Shown piece by piece: positions 1 to 7,265 of a stretch of 26,923 nucleotides of DNA; the first letter of the stretch is position 1; each line of letters begins with the position of its first letter. Under the pieces are notes generated by a model that did not search any database, had not been told where the DNA came from, and worked only from the letters and a program-made list of their open reading frames with translations. The DNA lies in NCBI GenBank assembly GCA_003522145.1, contig DPGD01000050.1:1-26923 (forward strand), read 5' to 3'. The position numbers and the translations under genes are program-made. Origin of the DNA: Clostridiales bacterium. GTDB taxonomy: Bacteria > Bacillota > Clostridia > Oscillospirales > CAG-272.

Positions 1-128
1 TTCGTGAAGGCGAAGCCGGACGGCACCGGAGTCCATAGATCGGTTTCCGGAAATCAACGGTTCCGGCATTCCGGGTTCTTTGCCCTTCCATGAAAAGTAT
101 GTTGCCATCCGCAAAAAAGTTTTCGGAT

Positions 129-221
129 CGACCCCTTTTTCAAAAGGGGTCGCCGGGTGCAGGGCGGGGACCCTGCAAGGAACGCTGGGTTGTAGAGCGG
201 GGAACCCTGCAAAGAGCAGGG
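129..221. repeat. Cluster of three GC-rich hairpins
   Basis: Three inverted repeats follow one another. The first is a perfect 11-bp stem at 129-139 / 142-152 with a 2-nt loop, reading CGACCCCTTTT then AAAAGGGGTCG. The second is GCAGGG/CCCTGC at 159-164 / 171-176. The third is CCCTGC/GCAGGG at 205-210 / 216-221. The second and third share the same GCAGGG core, which suggests a dispersed intergenic repeat rather than a simple terminator. A related but imperfect hairpin sits at the other edge of the window (26877-26908). None is followed by a clear T-run. Confidence 0.5.
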
Positions 222-249
222 ACAACCGGGGAAAAGCAAGCCCTGACGA

Positions 250-278
250 TTGACAAAAGAGGAGATTTGTGGTATACT
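250..278 (+). promoter_or_regulatory. Sigma-A-type promoter for the ABC transporter operon
   Basis: TTGACA at 250-255 and TATACT at 273-278 are separated by exactly 17 nt. The -35 is perfect and the -10 differs from TATAAT at one base. Predicted transcription start is near 285, giving a leader of about 65 nt before the ATG at 351. No riboswitch-like structure is evident in that leader. Confidence 0.75.
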
Positions 279-350
279 GCAATCTGGGATTGAGGTACGC
301 ATAGCAAAAGCGTGGTTTTTATTCGTGTTTTTCGGGAGAACGGGATGTAG

Positions 351-2609
351 ATGAGCATTTTTTTAATGAATCTGAAGCGCAACCTGAAGGGAGCTTTTAC
401 CACGGTAAAGGCCAATTTCAGAGAATATATCTGCTTCTTTTTAGCGTTGATTTTGGTACAGATGCTGTTTTGCACCACGGTCATCACGGTAAACAACGGC
501 AGGGAGGTTGAAAAGAGCGTTGTTGCGGAGCGGGGATACGACTATCATTGCGTTTTCACGGGCCTGTATTCTGCCGATGTAAATCGACTGATATCGATCC
601 GGGACGATTACAGATTTCGGAACGAATTGTATTTTTCTCTGGAGTTTTCGGAGGGTGACAGTGAATGCAGGGTCACTTTTGACGGGCATTTATCCACCAA
701 CATGGCTCTTTTTGAGAGCGCTTTGGAGAAGATGAACGAATCCGGCCCCCACGCTTCTCTTTCGACCACTCCGCTTTACGATTATGAAAGCTCGGCAGTT
801 GGCACCTATGCTTCGCTTTTTCCGATCCTCCTTCTGCTGATGGGTCTTTCTTTCCTGTTGCTGACGGCGCTTTTTCGCATACGGATCAACCATTTCAAAT
901 TCACATACAGCATTTATTTGGCTTACGGTGCAGACTACAAAAAGCTTCTTCAAAGCGCATTTTTTGAGATGCTTCTGATTGTTTTGTTCTCCTTTGCTCC
1001 GGCTGTTGTCCTGTCCTACATGGTAGCGGCGTTTCTTTATCTGCCCTTCGGCAATCCGTTCGGTTTCTATTTCAGCGCACTGCCGCTGACGCTTATATGC
1101 ACCTTTGTCTGCATGGTGCTGGCGTTGCTGTTGCCCATCAGGATTTTAGCTTCCACGGCACCGGTAAAGCTGATGAAGGCGGAAGACAATTCCAATCTGG
1201 TTTCCTCTCCCGGAAAATCCCTGCATTTTCTTTCAAAGAAACCGGCGTTTTTGGAATACTGTTCCTTCTGGCGCTTCCGGAAGCACACGGCGACTCTTCT
1301 TTTGTCCACCGTATCTTTTGCCATACTGTTTCTCTTGGGGTGCTATATCGCCGACGCTTATTCCGTGCGTTCGGAGGTGGTGCGGCCCGACCTGACCGTT
1401 ACCTTCCGTTCCACGGAGGAGCTTGGTCGGTTTTTGGGTTATTTTGAAGAAAAATCGGGAGAGAAGGGCGTAAACTGTGCGCTTGAAAAATATGCGGAAA
1501 GCTTTTCGGAGGAGGAAGAGGGGTCGGTTTTTCCGCACCTGCTGTTGAGTTCGGACCGGAGCATTGGCGCTTTCTATACTGCATATCCTTTGAATGACGG
1601 GCTGAGAGCCACCGAATCGTTAGACATCCGTGCCTTTGACGAGGATGCCCTTGATTGTTTTTCAACTGTTTTTGGGTATACTTATGAAGGAAACCCGGAA
1701 AGGGCGCTGACCGACCCCAACGCCGTCATTGTATCCTCCTCCCTTTCCAACGGCAAAGCGAACACTTTGAAGCCGGGGGATACCATTTATGTTTCCACAG
1801 GGGCGCTTCGTTTGCCGGACAATTCCTCTTTGGACGATTCTTTAAAGGACTTTGCTTATCGGTTGGAGCACACCGTTTATACCTACCGGGCGTTTACGGT
1901 GGCGGCGGTGGTCACCAACTATGCGGACTATACGAATATGTTGCTTTACCTGCCCACCTGTCGGGAAGAGGGAGCAGACAGCGGATACGAGGCCGTGATC
2001 GGTCATGAACCGGCGTTTTTGCAGGTGCGCCTTTATCCGGAGGAGGATTCCGATCGGGAGACTGCCCGGCAGATCATCAAGGAATACTCTGACGCCTACG
2101 GCGGATTGACCTATCGGGAGGACAACGGCTCTTTGGAGGAATCTCTGCGCAAGAGCAAGAATGTACACGGGATTCTGATAACGCTTTCGGCATTTCTTTT
2201 ATTGATTTCTCCGATGGCGGGTATTTTCTCCCAGGTGCTGTTCTATGAAAAGCGGCAGTTGGAATTCGATGTTTTGCGGGCAGTCGGCGCAGTAAAAAAG
2301 GATTTAAAGCGGCTGTTTCTCATCGATGCGTTGCTCAATTCTCTGCTTTCGGGTGCAGTCTATACGGGCGTTTCCTTTCTTGCAGTGCGTCTGCTCTGCA
2401 AATTTCTCAATTCGCCCTATGCCTTCCTTTTTTCAGATGTGTCCAGAGCCAGCATTTTCAGTCCGGAAATGCCGCTGGTCCCCTTTTTCATCGGACTGGT
2501 CCTGACTCTGCTTTTCGCCGCCTTTGCGGTATTTTTGCCGGCGTATCTTTATTTCAAAAAGACCTCGGATCATGTGGCCGCCGATTTTGCACAGACCGAC
2601 GATCTGTAG
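351..2609 (+). CDS. FtsX-type ABC transporter permease
   Basis: 752-residue integral membrane protein, probably the permease half of an ABC exporter or mechanotransmission complex with the ATPase encoded 33 nt downstream. Hydrophobic segments are visible at about residues 26-48, 152-177, 202-227, 240-262, 311-333, 615-637, 663-690 and 715-740. This is an eight-helix layout with two FtsX-like three-helix blocks (about 150-265 and 610-740). Two extracytoplasmic regions result: about 100 residues after helix 1 and about 280 residues between helices 5 and 6. The second block carries the FtsX-type stretch FDVLRAVGAVKKDLKRLF. The start at 351 has GGGAGAA about 11 nt upstream, so the ribosome-binding site is only fair. 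The substrate cannot be told. No histidine kinase or response regulator is adjacent, unlike typical bacitracin-resistance (BceAB) loci. Confidence 0.85.
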   Translation: MSIFLMNLKRNLKGAFTTVKANFREYICFFLALILVQMLFCTTVITVNNGREVEKSVVAERGYDYHCVFTGLYSADVNRLISIRDDYRFRNELYFSLEFSEGDSECRVTFDGHLSTNMALFESALEKMNESGPHASLSTTPLYDYESSAVGTYASLFPILLLLMGLSFLLLTALFRIRINHFKFTYSIYLAYGADYKKLLQSAFFEMLLIVLFSFAPAVVLSYMVAAFLYLPFGNPFGFYFSALPLTLICTFVCMVLALLLPIRILASTAPVKLMKAEDNSNLVSSPGKSLHFLSKKPAFLEYCSFWRFRKHTATLLLSTVSFAILFLLGCYIADAYSVRSEVVRPDLTVTFRSTEELGRFLGYFEEKSGEKGVNCALEKYAESFSEEEEGSVFPHLLLSSDRSIGAFYTAYPLNDGLRATESLDIRAFDEDALDCFSTVFGYTYEGNPERALTDPNAVIVSSSLSNGKANTLKPGDTIYVSTGALRLPDNSSLDDSLKDFAYRLEHTVYTYRAFTVAAVVTNYADYTNMLLYLPTCREEGADSGYEAVIGHEPAFLQVRLYPEEDSDRETARQIIKEYSDAYGGLTYREDNGSLEESLRKSKNVHGILITLSAFLLLISPMAGIFSQVLFYEKRQLEFDVLRAVGAVKKDLKRLFLIDALLNSLLSGAVYTGVSFLAVRLLCKFLNSPYAFLFSDVSRASIFSPEMPLVPFFIGLVLTLLFAAFAVFLPAYLYFKKTSDHVAADFAQTDDL

Positions 2610-2642
2610 GCGCCGGATCATTCACGAAAGGAAACTTTTGCC

Positions 2643-3407
2643 ATGCCCATTCTTGAAGCAAAGGATTTGATTAAGCTGTATGTTCAAGCAGACAGCAAGC
2701 TGTATGCCGTAAACCGGGTGGATTTTTCGGTGGAGGACGGCGAATTCATCGCCATCATCGGGGCCTCCGGTTCGGGAAAAAGCACCCTTCTCCAGATACT
2801 GGCGGGGCTGGACCGTCCCACCAGCGGTACAGTGAAGATCAGAAGCAACGACATCACCAAAATGAATGCCGATGAGCTCAGCCGTTTTCGGGGACGCTTT
2901 GTGGGCTTTGTATTTCAGAAGCACAATCTGATTCCCCAATTTACAGCCTTGGAAAACATTCTGGTGCCCACTGTGATGTGCAACCGGGAGGAGCTGAGGT
3001 ATGAAGAGCATTTGAAAAAGCTTATAGATGCCCTGCAGCTTTCCGACCGGCTGAACCATCTGCCCTCGGAGATGTCCGGCGGGCAGCAGCAGCGGGTCGC
3101 TATTGCCCGGGCTTTGATCAACCGCCCACAGGTGCTGTTTGCCGACGAGCCTACCGGGAACTTAGACCGGGAGAATGCCGATGAGGTTCTGGAATTGCTC
3201 TTGGAAACCCGGAAGACCATCGGGCAGACCATTGTGATGGTCACCCACGATATCAGCATTGCCGAAAAGGCAGACAAAATATACAAAATGGATGACGGAA
3301 AGCTCTATCTTTTCCGGGATGGAGACGGGAACTATCGCCGGAACTCCTATGAGGAGGCGGCGAAAATGTCCAGAGCCATTTCGGGCAAGGAAAACGCTGT
3401 GCAATAA
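2643..3407 (+). CDS. ABC transporter ATP-binding protein (LolD/MacB/BceA type)
   Basis: 254-residue cytoplasmic ATPase that powers the preceding FtsX-type permease. Motifs are intact: Walker A GASGSGKST at residues 40-48, Q-loop in FVFQKHNLIPQ near 92, signature MSGGQQQRVAIARAL starting at 144, Walker B VLFADEPTGNLD at 164-175, and the H-loop in VMVTHD near 202. The length and the LDRPTSGTV region are typical of ATPases that pair with FtsX permeases. AAAGGAAA lies just upstream of the ATG, and the 33-nt gap after the permease stop implies co-transcription. Confidence 0.93.
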   Translation: MPILEAKDLIKLYVQADSKLYAVNRVDFSVEDGEFIAIIGASGSGKSTLLQILAGLDRPTSGTVKIRSNDITKMNADELSRFRGRFVGFVFQKHNLIPQFTALENILVPTVMCNREELRYEEHLKKLIDALQLSDRLNHLPSEMSGGQQQRVAIARALINRPQVLFADEPTGNLDRENADEVLELLLETRKTIGQTIVMVTHDISIAEKADKIYKMDDGKLYLFRDGDGNYRRNSYEEAAKMSRAISGKENAVQ

Positions 3408-3460
3408 CGGTTTGAAACCGAAAGAATCCGAATCCTTAAGAAAGGTAAAGGTAAATCGAA

Positions 3461-4330
3461 ATGAGAAAATTCACTCTTGTAACCGACTCCTCCTGTGATC
3501 TTCCCTCTGAGATTTTAACCGAGCTGAATGTCCGGGCGCTCCCGCTGTGCTTCAATTTCAAGGAGGAACAGTACATGGACGAAAAAGACGAGAGCTCCAT
3601 GAAATATACCGACTTCTACAGGCGGATGCGCGAAGGAGAGGTGGCCACCACTTCAGCAGTACCTGTGGGTGTATTTGAGCAATATTTTGAAGAAGAAGCC
3701 CAAAAAGGTCAGGATGTTCTGTGTATTGCCTTTTCCTCCGGTCTGAGCACCACCTGCAGCTCGGCAATGATCGCCGCCAAGGCGGTGTCCGAGCGGTATC
3801 CCGAAAGGAAGCTCTTCGTGGTGGACAGTTTGGCCGCTTCCTTGGGTCAGGGGTTGTTCGTCTACTTAGTTGCCAAAAAATCAGACGAAGGCGGAAGCAT
3901 CGAGGAAGTGCGGGACTATGCCGAGGGGTTGAAGCTGCATATCTGTCACTTCTTTACGGTGGACGACTTAAAGTATCTGAAAAGAGGAGGAAGGATCAGC
4001 GCCGCAACGGCTTTGGTGGGGGGACTTTTGAACATCAAGCCCCTTCTGCACACCGATGACGAGGGACATTTGGTATCCATCGGCAAGGCCAGAGGAAGAA
4101 AAGCATCCATTCAGGCCTTGGCGGATTCGGTAAAAGGCAATGATCTGCCTGAAACACGGGAAATCGCTTTCATTTGCCATGCAGATTGCCTGCAGGACGC
4201 CCAGCTGCTTGCCGATATTCTGAAGAAGGACGGCTTCAAGAAGGTCGTCATCTGGTATACCGGCGCAGTCATCGGTGCCCATAGCGGCCCGGGTACGCTT
4301 TCGGTATTCTATGTGGGAGGAAAGCGGTAA
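3461..4330 (+). CDS. DegV family fatty-acid-binding protein (FakB-like)
   Basis: 289 residues, the usual size for DegV/FakB. Family members hold a fatty acid for phosphorylation by a FakA kinase, giving acyl-phosphate for phospholipid synthesis. Visible family features are the N-terminal TDSSCDLP at residues 8-15, the FSSGLSTTCSSA stretch around residue 92 and the C-terminal GAHSGPGTLSVF. The ATG at 3461 follows a purine-rich AAAGGTAAAGG site. The gene starts 53 nt after the ABC ATPase and stops 1 nt before the next gene, so it is translationally linked to the kinase. The bound fatty acid type cannot be inferred. Confidence 0.92.
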   Translation: MRKFTLVTDSSCDLPSEILTELNVRALPLCFNFKEEQYMDEKDESSMKYTDFYRRMREGEVATTSAVPVGVFEQYFEEEAQKGQDVLCIAFSSGLSTTCSSAMIAAKAVSERYPERKLFVVDSLAASLGQGLFVYLVAKKSDEGGSIEEVRDYAEGLKLHICHFFTVDDLKYLKRGGRISAATALVGGLLNIKPLLHTDDEGHLVSIGKARGRKASIQALADSVKGNDLPETREIAFICHADCLQDAQLLADILKKDGFKKVVIWYTGAVIGAHSGPGTLSVFYVGGKR

Positions 4331-4331
4331 A

Positions 4332-5990
4332 ATGGCTGGAATCGACGGAAAAATGTACGAAAACATGGTGATCTCGGCGGCCAATGCCTTAGAGAACCAG
4401 AAGGAAGACATCAACAATCTGAATGTATTCCCTGTGCCTGACGGAGACACCGGCTCGAATATGAGTATGACCATGGGCGTGATCCGGGAAAAAGCCGGAA
4501 GTCTGCCCGATAAGCTGTCCGACTGTGCCGCCCAGATTTCCCGCATGATGCTGATGGCGGCAAGAGGAAATTCGGGCGTGATCCTGTCACTCTTTTTTAA
4601 GGGCATGGCAAAAGCGTTGGATGAATGCGACGAAGCAGATTCGGTCAGCCTGGCCAATGCCTTCAAAAGCGGCGTGGAGAGCGCTTACGGAGCGGTGATG
4701 AACCCGGCAGAGGGAACCATTCTGACGGTTATGCGGGTTTCTGCCGAAAAGGCGCTGGAGAAAGCCGGAGGCGAATATAAAAACGACCCGGCAGGGCTGA
4801 TGTCCTATATGTTGGATGTGGCGACGAAAACTCTGGAAGAAACGCCGGAAATGCTTCCGGTGCTGAAGAGCGCCAATGTGGTGGATGCCGGCGGAAGCGG
4901 CTTTGTGGCGATTCTGAACGGAATGCGGGCGGCCTTGAATAATTCGGCCATTGCCTATACGGGAACAGCCAAGACCAAGACTGTGCAAAGCGCTGATTTT
5001 GCCAATGTGGAAACCGGCGATATTGTTTTCGGCTACTGTACGGAATGTATTGTGGAAAAGAATCCGGAAATGTGCTCTGACGAGCGGATCGAAAGCCTGA
5101 AGGAAACCCTTTCGGAAATGGGCGACAGCATGGTTTTTGCACAGGATGAGGAGATCATCAAGCTCCATATCCATACCAATGAACCGGGCATCGTGCTGTC
5201 GTTGGCTCAGGTTTTCGGCGCATTGCTGACCGTGAAGGTTGAGAATATGCGCCGTCAGCATACCGAGATGATGGCAAAAACCGCAGACAAAAAGACGGAA
5301 GAAAAAGCAAAGGAGCCGGAAAGCACGGCGGCGGAGAAGGACTACGGCTTTGTGGCCGTTGCCGCCGGAGAAGGCATTGCCGCCGCCTTTACCGATATGG
5401 GTTGCGACCGGATGGTTGTGGGCGGGCAAACCATGAATCCCAGCCTTTCGGACATTATTTCTGCGGTGCATGATGTTCCGGCCAAAACCGTCTTTATCCT
5501 GCCGAACAACTCCAATGTGTATTTGGCGGCGGTGCAGGCGGCCAAGGAAATACAGGACAAACGGGTGATCGTCCTGCAAACCAAGACTATTCCCCAGGGG
5601 ATTTCTGCCCTGTTTGCATTCGATGAAACCGCAACTCCCGAGGAAAACGAGCAGTATATGACCGAAAGCGTGGCAGGTGTCAAGAGCTTTTCACTGACCT
5701 ATGCCGTCCATGATTCCACCGCTGACGGCATGGACATCAAAACCGGACAAAGTCTGGGACTTTTAGACGGCAAGGTCCGCTTCTATGCCGATACAGACAA
5801 AGAGTGTCTGATGCAAATGGTCAAGGAAATGGAAAGCGGCACCACCGTGACCATTTTCTATGGGGAGGATGTGACCGCCGAACAGGCGGAGGAAGTCCGG
5901 CAGCTCTTTGCAAAGGCTCTGCCTATGGCGGATGTGACCATGCTCCCGGGAGGACAGCCGGTGTACAAGTATATCCTGATGTGCGAGTAA
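4332..5990 (+). CDS. DAK2-domain fatty acid kinase FakA-like protein (YloV family)
   Basis: 552 residues. The N-terminal DhaL/DAK2 kinase domain (about 10-200) carries the nucleotide/Mg-binding PVPDGDTGSNM at residues 35-44 and RGNSGVILS at 78-86. A middle domain follows. A Lys/Glu/Ala-rich linker (about 313-335) leads to a C-terminal DegV-like domain. This matches the FakA/YloV architecture, which phosphorylates fatty acid held by a FakB/DegV partner. That partner is encoded immediately upstream with a 1-nt gap. The start at 4332 is chosen because GGAGGAAAG lies at the proper distance and the longer frame only adds residues inside the end of the degV gene. Confidence 0.92.
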   Translation: MAGIDGKMYENMVISAANALENQKEDINNLNVFPVPDGDTGSNMSMTMGVIREKAGSLPDKLSDCAAQISRMMLMAARGNSGVILSLFFKGMAKALDECDEADSVSLANAFKSGVESAYGAVMNPAEGTILTVMRVSAEKALEKAGGEYKNDPAGLMSYMLDVATKTLEETPEMLPVLKSANVVDAGGSGFVAILNGMRAALNNSAIAYTGTAKTKTVQSADFANVETGDIVFGYCTECIVEKNPEMCSDERIESLKETLSEMGDSMVFAQDEEIIKLHIHTNEPGIVLSLAQVFGALLTVKVENMRRQHTEMMAKTADKKTEEKAKEPESTAAEKDYGFVAVAAGEGIAAAFTDMGCDRMVVGGQTMNPSLSDIISAVHDVPAKTVFILPNNSNVYLAAVQAAKEIQDKRVIVLQTKTIPQGISALFAFDETATPEENEQYMTESVAGVKSFSLTYAVHDSTADGMDIKTGQSLGLLDGKVRFYADTDKECLMQMVKEMESGTTVTIFYGEDVTAEQAEEVRQLFAKALPMADVTMLPGGQPVYKYILMCE

Positions 5991-6022
5991 GAATTTTGAA
6001 TGAGGGCTCTTCTTTCGGAGGA

Positions 6023-6081
6023 CCGCAGAACCTTTCTTTGGGTCGGAAGATGCCTTTGGGAAAAGCGCTTGAGTTCTGCGG
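6023..6081 (+). other. Long-range inverted repeat after fakA-like gene
   Basis: CCGCAGAAC at 6023-6031 is the exact reverse complement of GTTCTGCGG at 6073-6081, with 41 nt between. It lies 32 nt after the kinase stop. It could form the base of a structured 3' end, but no T-run follows, so a terminator role is unproven. Confidence 0.3.
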
Positions 6082-6096
6082 AATAGGAAACAGGAG

Positions 6097-6297
6097 GGGG
6101 ATGTTAAAAAATTCTTTCGGAATTTTTTAACATCCCCGACGACATGGGTTTTGGCGGCTTTCAGTCGTCATTTTGCCGCAACATCCACCGAAATTTCTAC
6201 AAAATGAAGGGCAAAACCGACCAAGATCGTATTTAAAATGCCGGTGTTCCGGCGGTATATTTGAGGGGCTGTAAAAAACTCGCTTTTTTACAGCCCC
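6097..6297. repeat. Dispersed ~200-bp repeat, copy 1, hairpin at each end
   Basis: The element begins with a perfect 18-bp hairpin (6097-6114 / 6120-6137) and ends with a perfect 14-bp hairpin (6265-6278 / 6284-6297). Its interior 6153-6232 matches 20818-20897 at 76 of 80 positions by my hand alignment, so it is the same element as copy 2. Both outer ends read GGGG(A/C)TGTTAAAAAA-like inward, giving an imperfect terminal inverted repeat. The end hairpins have a GC clamp at the base and an A/T-rich apex. Copy 1 fills the gap between two convergent genes, where it may also stop transcription from both sides. There is no transposase gene. Confidence 0.8.
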
Positions 6298-6303
6298 TTG
6301 CTT

Positions 6304-7038
6304 TTATTCTGTGCCTTTGTCTGTCTGGGATAGAGTTTTCAGATCCAGATAGCTTTCGGGATCCACATGTTTGCCGTTCAGGGTCAGTTCAAAATGAAGA
6401 TGTTCCGCTTCCGCCAGCTCGATCAGGCTGGTGTCTCCGACAGCGGCGATCGTTTGTCCCGCCTTTACCGAAACGCCCTTGGAAATTCCCTCCGGCAGTG
6501 TGGCGGAAAGATTCTTATAAACGGAAACCAAGCCGTCTCCGTGGTCCACGGAAACGCTCATGCCCATCATGGGGTCGTTGCGGATTTCCAGAATGACGCC
6601 GTCCCGCATGGCTACCACCGCCGCACCGATGGGCGCACTGATGTCAATACCGTTGTGCGTGCGGTAATCGTTCATGGTCAGCGAATAAACAGGAAGATCC
6701 ACCGAATAACCCTTCAGGAGACACCCGTCTGTCGGGAGATAGCTGACCTGTTTGGTCGGATCAAGGGCCGGAGTATTGCTTTTTTCAGAGGGTGTGGGAC
6801 TTGCAGGAGTTTTGGAAGGCGTCGGCTTTACTGCGGCGGAAACGGTGTTCTGAGCGTTCTTGTCGGGAGAGGTCTGTGCTCCGATGGTTTGATCGGGTGA
6901 CACCGGGTTCTCAGGCTGTTTGTGGCTGCGCATGCTGACAAAGGTCACCACCGTAATCGTCACCACTGCCGCAACTACCAGCCCCAAAACTAAATAGACC
7001 GTGCTGTTCATAATTTTTCGCTTGGTTGTGTAACTCAT
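6304..7038 (-). CDS. SpoIIQ-like M23/LytM peptidase, membrane-anchored
   Basis: 244 residues. A single N-terminal membrane segment (about 12-35) is followed by a Pro/Ser/Thr-rich linker (about 40-95) and a LytM/M23 domain (about 108-232). Zinc-site residues look intact: H128 and D132 in HNGID, and H213/H215 in HLHFE. The layout and size fit SpoIIQ, the forespore protein that pairs with SpoIIIAH during engulfment. Bacillus SpoIIQ lacks a full zinc site, whereas clostridial ones can keep it, as here. AGAGGA lies upstream of the ATG at 7038. An alternative start at 7011 would shorten the cytoplasmic tail. A generic cell-wall M23 protein remains possible because no other spoIIQ-linked gene is adjacent. 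Confidence 0.75.
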   Translation of the reverse strand: MSYTTKRKIMNSTVYLVLGLVVAAVVTITVVTFVSMRSHKQPENPVSPDQTIGAQTSPDKNAQNTVSAAVKPTPSKTPASPTPSEKSNTPALDPTKQVSYLPTDGCLLKGYSVDLPVYSLTMNDYRTHNGIDISAPIGAAVVAMRDGVILEIRNDPMMGMSVSVDHGDGLVSVYKNLSATLPEGISKGVSVKAGQTIAAVGDTSLIELAEAEHLHFELTLNGKHVDPESYLDLKTLSQTDKGTE

Positions 7039-7086
7039 GGAAAATCCTCTTTTCTCAAGTTTTCAGACGCTTCCAAAAGGAAGAAC

Positions 7087-7120
7087 GCCCTTCTGCCGGT
7101 AGTTTTTCCCGCAGAAGGGC
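7087..7120. other. 10-bp hairpin in the spoIIQ-like leader
   Basis: GCCCTTCTGC at 7087-7096 pairs perfectly with GCAGAAGGGC at 7111-7120, with a 14-nt loop. On the minus strand it is followed by a moderately T-rich stretch, so it may act as a terminator for upstream minus-strand transcription. It also overlaps the candidate sigma-F promoter. Confidence 0.5.
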
Positions 7121-7128
7121 ATTTATAC
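7100..7128 (-). promoter_or_regulatory. Candidate sigma-F-type promoter for the spoIIQ-like gene
   Basis: Read on the minus strand, GTATA (7128-7124) is followed after 14 nt by GGAAAAACTA (7109-7100). The second element fits the sigma-F -10 pattern GGnnAnAnTR at every specified base, and the first fits GYATA. Spacing is one base shorter than the usual 15. It lies about 60 nt upstream of the ATG. Known biology places spoIIQ under sigma-F, which supports the call, but the match is by eye. Confidence 0.4.
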
Positions 7129-7171
7129 ATCTTTTTGAAAACTTTTTTGAAAAAGCATTTACAAATTCTTC

Positions 7172-7203
7172 CCGGAGGAGACTCCTTTCAGAATTTCCTC
7201 CGG
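7172..7203 (-). terminator. Probable terminator after the LPDF membrane protein gene
   Basis: CCGGAGGA at 7172-7179 pairs with TCCTCCGG at 7196-7203 across a 16-nt loop. It lies about 60 nt beyond the stop at 7266 on the minus strand, and the flank that follows is A/T-rich (GAAGAATTTG). The long loop makes it a modest candidate. Confidence 0.4.
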
Positions 7204-7265
7204 ATTTTGTCCAAGAGCTCGGGGCTTTTCCTTTACTTCAGACTTCGCAGAAGGTGCACATAGGA

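Larger units (their letters stand above)
1..350. other. Intergenic region at left edge, no gene seen
   Basis: I see no convincing coding sequence here. The short reading frames on both strands have no ribosome-binding site, no recognisable motif and low-complexity composition. The stretch holds a cluster of GC-rich hairpins and a sigma-A promoter, listed separately. The first ~120 bases could be a downstream flank of a gene outside the window, but nothing shows which one. Confidence 0.6.

Noticed and set aside
4587..5579. A 330-codon open frame antisense to the fatty-acid kinase gene
   Set aside because: It is a shadow of the sense gene, has no motif, and is rich in His and Arg as expected from reversed codons.
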